In this document: in pieces, positions 7,303 to 14,252 of the stretch
Layout: the number at the start of each line of letters is the position of its first letter
How positions within the stretch are numbered: the stretch's first letter is position 1
DNA from: Treponema sp.
GTDB lineage: Bacteria; Spirochaetota; Spirochaetia; Treponematales; Treponemataceae
Direction: 5' to 3'
Assembly: GCA_017421145.1 (NCBI GenBank)
Contig: JAFOTA010000246.1
Location: 1-21,864, forward strand
Length of the DNA stretch: 21,864 bases
The notes under the pieces: model-generated
Databases searched by the model: none
What the model was told of the DNA's origin: nothing
What the model saw: the letters and a program-made list of their open reading frames with translations, nothing else
Position numbers and translations under genes: made by a program

Positions 7303-7877
7303 TGCTCTTTCTCCTCTTCTTCGGCTGTTTCAGGGGAATCGTCATAAACTCCCTGAACGTCATAATCGAATGCGTATGTCCTGGAAATTCCGCTGGCTGA
7401 AAAACCTGCGCCCTCCATGCTCAATCCTTCGTGATCTATGTAGACCGTTTCGCCTACGCCCGAAGTGAGCTGTTCGGTGTTTCCGTTCCATTTGAGGTTC
7501 TGCGCCTTTATTTTCAGATCGTTGCTGTAGTTCGTTATGAGTATTTCCGAAAACATGGAATAGATTTTTTCCTTTACGTTGAGGCTCAGGTAACGGCAGC
7601 TTCCTTCAGTGTCAAGTTTGTCCGAATCCCACGTGAAAAAAGAAACATCGCTTGCGTATGCATTCGACGTGTCCTTGTACTGCTCCAATTGTGCAGCCTG
7701 CAGACGGACGCTCCTTTTGTATTTTTCATAGCGCGTGAACTGTGCGTTGGTAAATACAAGTTCCGGAATCCTGTCCTCAGAATGCACGACCTGATCATAT
7801 TCCAGGGAACATGACGACTGGAGGATCAAAAGCAGGAGGACTAGCGGTATGAAAGCGTGCGGATGCCGGAAAATCAT
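7299..7877 (-). CDS. lptC: LptC-like lipoprotein/periplasmic protein
   Basis: A 192-residue protein. The hydrophobic N-terminus (FIPLVLLLLILQSSC) ends in Cys23, a plausible relaxed spirochaete lipobox, so it may be a lipoprotein rather than the single-pass protein of Escherichia coli. The remainder has LptC/OstA-like beta-strand periodicity (FTNAQFTRYEKYKRSVRLQAAQLEQY, ASDVSFFTWDSD, IKAQNLKWNGNTEQLTSG). A strongly acidic tail ends the protein. AAGGAAG lies just before the ATG at 7877. The gene is 22 bases after pyrG and overlaps lptA by four bases. The assignment rests on fold-like pattern plus operon position; sequence alone is divergent. Confidence 0.78.
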   Translation of the reverse strand: MIFRHPHAFIPLVLLLLILQSSCSLEYDQVVHSEDRIPELVFTNAQFTRYEKYKRSVRLQAAQLEQYKDTSNAYASDVSFFTWDSDKLDTEGSCRYLSLNVKEKIYSMFSEILITNYSNDLKIKAQNLKWNGNTEQLTSGVGETVYIDHEGLSMEGAGFSASGISRTYAFDYDVQGVYDDSPETAEEEEKEQ

Positions 7878-7899
7878 TTTGCTTCCTTGCAGAAAGACC

Positions 7900-9513
7900 T
7901 TATTTTTCTTCCGGAGAATGCCGGTTCAGCGCAGCCTGGATGAAAGACACGAAAAGCGGATGCGGATTCACGGGGCGGCTTACGAATTCCGGGTGGAACT
8001 GAACGCCTATTCCCCATGGATGCTCCAGCCATTCGAATGCTTCGGTCTGTCCGTCACCGGTTGATTTTGCGGATGAAATCAGTCCCCTGTCATTCATGTC
8101 CTGGGTGTAGCGTCTGTCGAACGTGTATTTTGACCTGTGGCGCTCCACTATTGCAGATTTATTGTATACTGAATAAAGCTTGGTTCCTTCTGCAACTGTC
8201 ACTTCGGATGCACCCAGTTTCATAACGCTTTCGCTCGGGCTTGCCTGTTCTTCCGGGAGAGAGATGACAGGATGCTCAGAATTCTGCATGAATTCCGTAG
8301 TGTCTGCATCTTCCCATTCGCAGAGGTTACGTGCCGTTTCAATCGCCATGAGCTGCATTCCGAGATCGATTCCAAGGTACGGTATCTTTTTTTCGCGGGC
8401 ATACTGCACTGTTTTCAAAAGCCCCATAAAACCGCGCTGTCCGTAGCTTCCCGGGATTACGATTCCGTCAACTCCGGCGAAATCTTTTTCAGGATCCGAG
8501 CCTTTTTCAAGCGTTTCAGCATCAATCTTTTTGATCGTAAGGTTTGCGTTGCATGCAGTGACTGCGGCGTGAAAAAGGGATTCATGCACTGATTTGTAGC
8601 AGTTGTCGAGGTAGTCCTTTTTTCCGACCATTCCGACCGTAACTTCGTTGACCGGATTGTTGAGCTTGGAAAGAAAGTCAGTCCACTGGCGGATGTCGGT
8701 AGTCCTGTTGCCCAAATCGAGCTTTTCGAGGATTTTTGAATCAAGCCCCTGATCATGGAATTTGACCGGAAGTTCATAGACCGACTTGTTGATGTCCGGG
8801 GAAACGAAGACCGCGCCTTGGGAAACATTGCAGAAAGACGCTATCTTCTTTTTGATTCCGTCATCGACTTCACCTGAACAGCGGCAGATCAACACGTCCG
8901 GCTGTATTCCGACTTCCTGAAGCTGCTTGACCGAGTGCTGGGTTGGCTTTGATTTCAGCTCGCCTCCGGTTATTACGGGAATCAAGGTAAGGTGCACGCT
9001 GATTGCATTGCTGTGTCCCAGCTCGCGGATAAGCTGCCTTGCGGCTTCAAGATACGGAACTGCTTCTATGTCACCCACTGTACCGCCTATTTCGACGATC
9101 ACCACGTCAGCTCCGGTCGTCGTTCCGAGGTGGCGTATGCAGCGCTTGATTTCATCGGTTATGTGAGGAATCACTTGTACGGTACGTCCGTTGTATCTTC
9201 CGGCCCTTTCGTTTTTGATTACGTTTTCATATACGCGGCCTATTGAAATGCAGTTCTGGTTCGTGACGTTTATGCTGGTGAATCGGCTGAAATTACCGAG
9301 ATCCAAATCAGTTTCCGCACCGTCTTCCGTTACATAGACTTCTCCGTGCTGATACGGACTTATGTTTCCAGCATCGACGTTAATGTAGGGGTCGCATTTG
9401 AGCATTGTGACTTTCAGCCCGCTGCATTCAAGAAGGCTTCCGATAGTGCTTGCCGCAACGCCTTTTCCTAAGCTGGAACATACTCCGCTTGTAACCAAAA
9501 TAAATTTGCTCAT
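7900..9513 (-). CDS. pyrG: CTP synthase with a mutated glutaminase active site
   Basis: A 537-residue enzyme converting UTP to CTP. The amidoligase half is intact: [20 protein letters not shown] near the N-terminus and [20 protein letters not shown]. The glutaminase half keeps the His/Glu pair (QFHPEF, His507 and Glu509), but the nucleophile elbow normally read GICLGMQ is GIDLGMQ: Asp383 (codon 8365-8367) aligns with Cys379 of Escherichia coli. The oxyanion segment PGGFG is PGSYG (Ser356). Glutamine hydrolysis should therefore be lost and ammonia required. The start is ATG 9513 with AGGAG 11 bases upstream, a long spacing; the frame continues upstream into the previous gene. It lies 14 bases after the RseC-like gene. 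Confidence 0.95.
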   Translation of the reverse strand: MSKFILVTSGVCSSLGKGVAASTIGSLLECSGLKVTMLKCDPYINVDAGNISPYQHGEVYVTEDGAETDLDLGNFSRFTSINVTNQNCISIGRVYENVIKNERAGRYNGRTVQVIPHITDEIKRCIRHLGTTTGADVVIVEIGGTVGDIEAVPYLEAARQLIRELGHSNAISVHLTLIPVITGGELKSKPTQHSVKQLQEVGIQPDVLICRCSGEVDDGIKKKIASFCNVSQGAVFVSPDINKSVYELPVKFHDQGLDSKILEKLDLGNRTTDIRQWTDFLSKLNNPVNEVTVGMVGKKDYLDNCYKSVHESLFHAAVTACNANLTIKKIDAETLEKGSDPEKDFAGVDGIVIPGSYGQRGFMGLLKTVQYAREKKIPYLGIDLGMQLMAIETARNLCEWEDADTTEFMQNSEHPVISLPEEQASPSESVMKLGASEVTVAEGTKLYSVYNKSAIVERHRSKYTFDRRYTQDMNDRGLISSAKSTGDGQTEAFEWLEHPWGIGVQFHPEFVSRPVNPHPLFVSFIQAALNRHSPEEK

Positions 9514-9527
9514 ATTAAATGTAACTC

Positions 9528-9938
9528 CTAAAGTATTTCTGCAATTTCCGGGGTTCCGGGAATGGGAAATTTCCTTGTCAAAAAAAACACCGCAAGCGAT
9601 GCCGCCAGAAAAAGGATCAGCACGCCGGCCGCTTTTGCACCGTCTCCTGCATTGAAGCCGAAAGCAGCGCACACGGGACCTGCCAAAAAATATCCTGCTA
9701 CGGCAGACAAAATAGGAAGCAGAAGCGAAACGAGCGCCTGTACCGCCTGATTTTTCCTTGATGCCGAAAGCTTTACCGTACATCCGGGCTTTATGTCCAG
9801 ATTCCGGGGATTGTTGACCGTAAATGATGCCGTACGCTTTGCACAGTCCGCAGTGCATGCCGCGCAGGAATCCTTTTGCATAGGCATGACCGTTATGGAG
9901 CCTGCCTGAACCGAAAGCACGAAAGCCTTGTCTGTCAT
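9528..9938 (-). CDS. RseC/SoxR-reducing family membrane protein
   Basis: A 136-residue protein. The N-terminal soluble part contains a cysteine cluster, CAACTADC (CX2CX3C), typical of RseC-family proteins, followed by a short beta-rich stretch. Two hydrophobic segments come next (ALVSLLLPILSAVAGYFLAG and AAGVLILFLAASLAVFFL). RseC relatives act near Rnf/SoxR-reducing complexes or the sigma-E system, but no such partners are visible here. The start has AAGGG before the ATG at 9938, 31 bases after the TPR gene. It lies between a TPR protein and pyrG in the same operon, which does not explain its function. Confidence 0.75.
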   Translation of the reverse strand: MTDKAFVLSVQAGSITVMPMQKDSCAACTADCAKRTASFTVNNPRNLDIKPGCTVKLSASRKNQAVQALVSLLLPILSAVAGYFLAGPVCAAFGFNAGDGAKAAGVLILFLAASLAVFFLTRKFPIPGTPEIAEIL

Positions 9939-9969
9939 AACTGTTACCCTTGGAAAACGACGGTCAGTT

Positions 9970-10503
9970 TCATGCGTTGCCCATCACTTTCCTAAGTTCC
10001 TTCATTTTTTTATTGCACTCGGATGCACCCTGGGGATTGTCAAGCTCGCTGTATGTGTCCCTGAGGTTGTAGAGCGCGTCATAATAATACGGATTCAGCG
10101 TCAACGCCTGCTCGAAAGCCTCTTCTGCCGCACCGTAATCTTTTTGGTTGAAATAAATCACGCCCATGTTGTTCCATATATGGCTGTTGCATGGGTTGTA
10201 GTTCAGTCCGTGCAAGCAGTATCCGAAAGCCTCGTCGATCCTGTTCGTATGGTAGCACACGTCGGCAAGGGTTTCTATAAGCTCTTCGTTGTACGGATTC
10301 ATCGAAAACGAAGTCTCAAGTGCTGTGTATGCGGCCTGCATGTTGCCTGCGTCACGGTATGTTATGCCCAGATTGAACCACAGCAGGGGATTTTGGTTTT
10401 CAATTGATATCGCCCTTTTGAAACATGCGATGGCTTCCGTGAATTCTCCCTTGGAAGCAAGCTCTATGGCCTGGTTGTTCAGTTTTTCGTAGCTTTCAAG
10501 CAC
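9970..10503 (-). CDS. Tetratricopeptide-repeat protein
   Basis: A 177-residue protein built almost entirely of about five TPR units at roughly 5-38, 39-72, 73-106, 107-140 and 141-174, with the usual A/G-Y-A/P pattern (WFNLGITYRDAGNMQAAYTA, WNNMGVIYFNQKDYGAAEEA, ALYNLRDTY). There is no signal peptide or membrane segment, so it is probably a cytoplasmic protein-protein scaffold. It starts at GTG 10503 with a strong AAGGAGG six bases upstream, and overlaps the polyprenyl synthetase stop by eight bases, implying coupled translation. The binding partner cannot be read from sequence; the coupling makes the synthetase a candidate. Confidence 0.88.
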   Translation of the reverse strand: MLESYEKLNNQAIELASKGEFTEAIACFKRAISIENQNPLLWFNLGITYRDAGNMQAAYTALETSFSMNPYNEELIETLADVCYHTNRIDEAFGYCLHGLNYNPCNSHIWNNMGVIYFNQKDYGAAEEAFEQALTLNPYYYDALYNLRDTYSELDNPQGASECNKKMKELRKVMGNA

Positions 10504-11602
10504 GGCTTTCCTCCTTAAGATATTTTTTTGGAATCATAGCTGTAAACAATTCCTTGATTTCCATTGTAACGGAATTTTCCGCCCCGAAAACAGATTCAAA
10601 ATCTGCGCATGCTTCATGAATCAGGGATTTTCCCTCTTCTGCAGCAGAATCCACCGCACCTGAGCCTTCCAAAAGACCGATTGCCTCTTCTACCGCCGGA
10701 CTTGAAATCCCTTCTGAGGAGGCTTTTTCAAAACATTCCGTAAGCTTTGAGGCTTCTTTTGACTGATTTCCGACCCTGTTCAGGAACGTAAGCACAGGAA
10801 GCGATTTTTTTCCTTCAACGATGTCGTCTCCGCGTTTTTTTCCGGGATTTCCGGTCGTAAGGTTGATCACGTCGTCTATGATCTGGAATCCCGCTCCGAT
10901 TTTTGATGCCGCGCTGCCTGCTTTTTCAATGAGATCCGGATCAGCATGGGAAACAAGCGTTCCTGTCTTTGCCGCCAAAGATGAAAGCGTGCCTGTCTTG
11001 CAACGAACCATCGCAAGGTATTCGCCGGTGCCCGGACATGAATATTTGTCGTTGTGCCATTTTATGTCCATTGCCTGACCAAGGTGAAGCCTTCTTACTT
11101 CCATGGTGTAAAGCCCGTAAAGCTTGTTTTTCATCTCGGGTTCTACGTCCAGCGCCGAAATGCATGACGAAGCCTGGAAATAAAGCCATGAAGCCGCGTT
11201 GAGCGAAACGTCAAGCCCGTATGTCAGGTATGCGGCCTGTTTTCCGCGCCTTGTCTCCGATTTATCTTCTATGTCGTCATGAATAAGGGATGCAGTATGG
11301 ACGAATTCAACGAGCGGCGTAAGGCGGTATGCATTTTCCAGTATGGAATCAGCGTCATCCCGGCTCTTTTTTTCACGGATGCACATTGCTTTTGCGCAGA
11401 GGACAAGAAGAAGCGGCCTCCATCTTTTACCGCCCAAGTCCACGAGCGAACGCGTCGGTTCCAAAAGAGGCATTATATGGGATTCATCCGAAGATTCAAA
11501 AAGCGTGCCGAAGCATCCTTCCGTCCATTTTTCATCCGGGCGGCAGGGCAGTGCATGTGCAAGCTCTTTTTCAATGCGGTTTAAATAAATGCTGAAATCC
11601 AT
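10496..11602 (-). CDS. Polyprenyl (isoprenyl) diphosphate synthetase
   Basis: A 368-residue trans-isoprenyl diphosphate synthase, making allylic diphosphates for quinones or carrier lipids. GGKRWRP, the first aspartate-rich motif DDIED (in LIHDDIEDKSETRRG) and GLDVSLNAASWLY are all typical. The second aspartate-rich motif reads DDVIN, with Asn in place of the final Asp. It is somewhat longer than the usual 300-330 residues. Chain length cannot be predicted safely. I start at ATG 11602, not at the frame's first Met (11668): TATAAT at 11609-11614 is six bases upstream, and the extra residues look non-conserved. No Shine-Dalgarno precedes it, suggesting a leaderless mRNA. It heads the minus-strand operon through lptB. 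Confidence 0.88.
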   Translation of the reverse strand: MDFSIYLNRIEKELAHALPCRPDEKWTEGCFGTLFESSDESHIMPLLEPTRSLVDLGGKRWRPLLLVLCAKAMCIREKKSRDDADSILENAYRLTPLVEFVHTASLIHDDIEDKSETRRGKQAAYLTYGLDVSLNAASWLYFQASSCISALDVEPEMKNKLYGLYTMEVRRLHLGQAMDIKWHNDKYSCPGTGEYLAMVRCKTGTLSSLAAKTGTLVSHADPDLIEKAGSAASKIGAGFQIIDDVINLTTGNPGKKRGDDIVEGKKSLPVLTFLNRVGNQSKEASKLTECFEKASSEGISSPAVEEAIGLLEGSGAVDSAAEEGKSLIHEACADFESVFGAENSVTMEIKELFTAMIPKKYLKEESRA

Positions 11603-11608
11603 TCGCAC

Positions 11609-11637
11609 ATTATACATCTTTTTTCGGATAATTGGAA
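11609..11637 (-). promoter_or_regulatory. Promoter of the polyprenyl synthetase-pyrG-lpt operon
   Basis: On the minus strand a perfect TATAAT (11609-11614) is followed by six bases and then the ATG. The -35 candidate TTCCAA (11632-11637) has a 17-base spacer but is only three of six. The predicted start of transcription coincides with the start codon. It is divergent from the methyltransferase promoter about 50 bases away. Confidence 0.7.
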
Positions 11638-11684
11638 CCTCCCCGGACGTTTCAAATGCAGCATGCATCCTTATGATACCCCCT

Positions 11685-11714
11685 TTGACCTTTATCTGTT
11701 TTCTGCTTTATAAT
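11685..11714 (+). promoter_or_regulatory. Promoter of the RNA methyltransferase operon
   Basis: TTGACC (five of six) at 11685-11690, an 18-base spacer, and a perfect TATAAT at 11709-11714. The ATG at 11721 begins seven bases after the last base of the -10 box, so the message should start at or next to the A of ATG. This is the best sigma-70-type promoter in the window. Confidence 0.85.
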
Positions 11715-11720
11715 ATAGGA

Positions 11721-12578
11721 ATGAAAAATACTTTGAATGGCGAACTTGCCGTATGTGGATTCGCCGCTGTAAAGACACTTGAAAAGATTAGATGGCAGAG
11801 AATCCGCCGCCTGTATTTCAGTGAAGAACGGGCATCTTTGTTCGGAGGACTTTGCAAAAAGATGGCTGCTGAAAAGCGTCCGTACAATGTCGTAAAGCCT
11901 GAGGAACTTGAAAAGCTGTGCGGCTCCGTTCATCATCAGGGCGTGGTTGCCATGATAGACGTTCCTGAAATCCTTCCGCTTACGACTGATATTGCCGCCG
12001 GATGGGTGGAACGCAATGAAGACGCCCTTTTGCTTGACAGGGTCGGAAATGCGAACAATCTCGGTGCCATAGTCAGGTCAGCCGCATTTTTCGGCATAAA
12101 GAACATAGTGATTCCTCTTGATGAAGCCCAATCTTCCGTTACCACAAGCTCATACCGGGTGGCAGAAGGCGGAATGGAATTCGTCAACATATATTCGATA
12201 AAATCTATCCCGAGGCTGCTTGCCGCAATGGAAGGAAAAATGCTCCGCATAGGCACTGCGCTTGATGCAAAAAAATCCGTCCGCGAGCTGAAATACATTG
12301 AAAAAGGAATGCCGGTGCTTGCCGTACTTGGAAACGAAGAGAACGGAATATCCAAGGCCGTGCGCGAAAACGTGGATTCCCTCATGATCATACCTTTCGG
12401 ATTTGAAACCACGGAAGCAAACATAGACAGCCTTAACGTGGCCCAGGCTTCTGCAGTCCTGATGTATGAAATGTCAGGCAGAAGGGCTTCGGAAAACAAA
12501 AACGGCGTTGAAAAGGCTCCTGAAAGAAACCGGAGCCCGTACCGCACGAAAAAATCATGGGGAAAAGATCATGACTAA
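11721..12578 (+). CDS. SpoU/TrmH-family RNA 2'-O-methyltransferase
   Basis: A 285-residue S-adenosylmethionine-dependent enzyme of the trefoil-knot class. The N-terminal substrate-binding part has VHHQGVVAMI. The three SpoU motifs follow: NANNLGAIVRSAAFFGI (residues 110-126), VLGNEENGIS (202-211) and IDSLNVAQASAVLMYEM (235-251). The C-terminal 30 residues are a basic tail. RlmB-like 23S rRNA methylation is the likeliest role, but tRNA cannot be excluded. ATG 11721 lies directly after a strong promoter; the frame extends upstream to 11589 through that promoter, which I reject. AGGA touches the ATG without spacing, so it is not a useful ribosome-binding site. It overlaps the PAP2 gene by eight bases. 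Confidence 0.9.
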   Translation: MKNTLNGELAVCGFAAVKTLEKIRWQRIRRLYFSEERASLFGGLCKKMAAEKRPYNVVKPEELEKLCGSVHHQGVVAMIDVPEILPLTTDIAAGWVERNEDALLLDRVGNANNLGAIVRSAAFFGIKNIVIPLDEAQSSVTTSSYRVAEGGMEFVNIYSIKSIPRLLAAMEGKMLRIGTALDAKKSVRELKYIEKGMPVLAVLGNEENGISKAVRENVDSLMIIPFGFETTEANIDSLNVAQASAVLMYEMSGRRASENKNGVEKAPERNRSPYRTKKSWGKDHD

Positions 12579-13509
12579 AAGATTTCTGACGGTTGTTCTT
12601 GCATTGGTTTTTATGATCCCTGCCATGCCTGCGTTTTCTGAAACGAAAGTGGTTTTCGTTGACGAGGAGCGCGGAATCTTCGAGCAGGACATCGCATTGA
12701 AAGACAGATGCATCAGCTATTATGCCCCTTCTCCTTTTGAGCTGAACGTGGTCGCCGACTCAATCATCGCAGGAGTTTCGTTCGGCGGTTTTTTGAGCGC
12801 AAATATCGTGAGGGCGCTGGGAACGTTCCCTGAATATGAGACAGGCACGGTTTATGACAGGTCTTTGGTTCCTGCCATAGACAGCTGGGCGATGAATCCC
12901 TATAACGGAGTCCTGGACAAGATTGCGACCGCCACAAGCATATTCGATGCCGCAACTCCGGTCATTGCATACGGTTTTGAATTCCTTTTCAAGAACCTTC
13001 CGAAAAAAGACGGAATCTCTCTTGCCGTAATGTATCTTGAAACCTTGTTCGCCGCCAATGCCGTGAAGGAAACGATAAAGATAAACGCGCTCAGGGTAAG
13101 GCCGTACATGTATTTCGACGCTTATGACGAAAGCTCCATCAGATTCCATGACTTTGAATTCTCACTTCCGAGCGGACACACCATGAATGCATTTGCCGGA
13201 GCCACGTTTTTGTCATATACTTTCTGCCAGTACTATCCATATTCAAACTGGCGCATACCTGTGATTGCTGTTTCCTATGGCATAGCGGTAGGAACCGGGA
13301 TCATGCGCATTGCAAGCGGAAACCATTTTTTCACCGACGTGCTTGCAGGCGCAGGAATAGGAAGCGCATTCGGATTTTTGGTTCCTTTTGCCCATACTTT
13401 CATTGCTAAGCTCAACAGGAATCTTGAGGAACAAAGCAAGCTGAACGGTACTCCGAGGGTTGAGCTTGCGGCCCTTCCAATGGGGCTGAACATGACGGTT
13501 CATTTTTGA
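12571..13509 (+). CDS. PAP2-family phosphatase, exported or membrane-bound
   Basis: A 312-residue protein with an N-terminal signal peptide (MTKRFLTVVLALVFM...AFSE). The three phosphatase motifs are complete: KX6RP at Lys170-Pro178, PSGH at 200-203 with the acid/base His203, and RX5HX3D at Arg246-Asp256 with nucleophile His252. Several hydrophobic segments surround them, so the active site probably faces the periplasm. Family substrates include undecaprenyl pyrophosphate, phosphatidylglycerol phosphate and lipid A; which applies here is unknown. The start ATG 12571 overlaps the methyltransferase end by eight bases, with GGGGA upstream. The position beside an isoprenoid operon makes a polyprenyl substrate attractive, but this is inference. 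Confidence 0.9.
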   Translation: MTKRFLTVVLALVFMIPAMPAFSETKVVFVDEERGIFEQDIALKDRCISYYAPSPFELNVVADSIIAGVSFGGFLSANIVRALGTFPEYETGTVYDRSLVPAIDSWAMNPYNGVLDKIATATSIFDAATPVIAYGFEFLFKNLPKKDGISLAVMYLETLFAANAVKETIKINALRVRPYMYFDAYDESSIRFHDFEFSLPSGHTMNAFAGATFLSYTFCQYYPYSNWRIPVIAVSYGIAVGTGIMRIASGNHFFTDVLAGAGIGSAFGFLVPFAHTFIAKLNRNLEEQSKLNGTPRVELAALPMGLNMTVHF

Positions 13510-13520
13510 CGGGAGGTAAA

Positions 13521-14252
13521 ATGAAAGTCTCATTCAAAAAGTCCTTTGTGGTTTTGGCATGCATCGTTCCGCTTCTTTTGATTCCGGCGTGTTCCGGTAA
13601 GACGGACGGTCAGTCTTCCAAAGTGAAAAAAGAAAAAAAGACGGAAAAGCTGAATCTTGCTCCGCATGGCACTGTTTTTTACGGCGGATACTGGAATATC
13701 GACGATGAAGGAAACGCTTCATATGTATCTGATGCAATCCCTGGTTCGGATCTTGAAATCTGCTTGTCGGGCGGAAAGGCTGAGACTGTGAAAAATCCCG
13801 GTGATGAAGGCGGGGAAGATTATGTGCACGTAAAGCTTGACGACGAATCTGTCTGGGTGCCGGGCGACTGCATCGTTTTGAGTTCGGTTCCTCAGTATGT
13901 GCTTGAAACCGGAACGGACGTCTATCTTTATGAAGCTCCCGATGAGGATTCAGTGCATGCCGAAAAACTTGCGACGGACACCCTTCTTGCATTTTTGGGT
14001 CAGTGCGAGGCTTCGTCAAAATATGCGGAGGCCCAGAAATTTGCGCGCGTAAAAATCCCGGCCGGAAAAAGGGGCGAATACACTGAAGGTTATGTAAGGA
14101 TGTCGGACATAGATGACAATCCTGCGCACATTGCAATGATACAGGTTTCAAAAAGATATTCGCAGCTTATGAATGAAGGCAGCGTTTCTGCTGACATATT
14201 GAACGAACTTGAAGACACGATGGAAGAACTGAAGTCTTGGAGCGGAAAATGA
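13521..14252 (+). CDS. SH3-like-domain lipoprotein
   Basis: A 243-residue predicted lipoprotein: basic N-terminus, hydrophobic core and lipobox IPAC with Cys24, followed by a charged Lys/Glu linker (KVKKEKKTEK). Two beta-rich segments follow (about 45-115 and 120-195). The second has the pattern of bacterial SH3 domains (GTDVYLYEAPDEDSVHAEKLATDTLLAFLG ending in EGYVRMSDI). A short helical tail ends it. The start ATG 13521 has GGGAGG upstream; the frame's first Met at 13506 lies before that site. It overlaps the next gene by four bases. Function unrecognised; envelope or peptidoglycan binding is the usual role of such domains. Confidence 0.82.
   Translation: MKVSFKKSFVVLACIVPLLLIPACSGKTDGQSSKVKKEKKTEKLNLAPHGTVFYGGYWNIDDEGNASYVSDAIPGSDLEICLSGGKAETVKNPGDEGGEDYVHVKLDDESVWVPGDCIVLSSVPQYVLETGTDVYLYEAPDEDSVHAEKLATDTLLAFLGQCEASSKYAEAQKFARVKIPAGKRGEYTEGYVRMSDIDDNPAHIAMIQVSKRYSQLMNEGSVSADILNELEDTMEELKSWSGK

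Noticed and set aside
7025..7468. Plus-strand open frame spanning lptA and lptC
   Set aside because: It is a shadow of two coupled genes and has no family resemblance or start signal.
8365..8367. The PyrG Cys-to-Asp change as a sequencing error
   Set aside because: At least two bases of the codon would have to be wrong while the frame and flanking motif are intact, and a second active-site change supports it. It is kept as a finding.
9514..9858. Long N-terminal extension of the pyrG frame
   Set aside because: It overlaps the RseC-like gene in another frame, and CTP synthases begin at the [10 protein letters not shown] segment.
11603..11668. Upstream extension of the polyprenyl synthetase frame to an earlier Met
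   Set aside because: It would place the TATAAT box inside the gene and overlap the oppositely oriented extension; the family-like region starts after ATG 11602.
11589..11720. 44-residue upstream extension of the RNA methyltransferase frame
   Set aside because: It runs through the promoter and looks non-conserved; family similarity begins just after ATG 11721.
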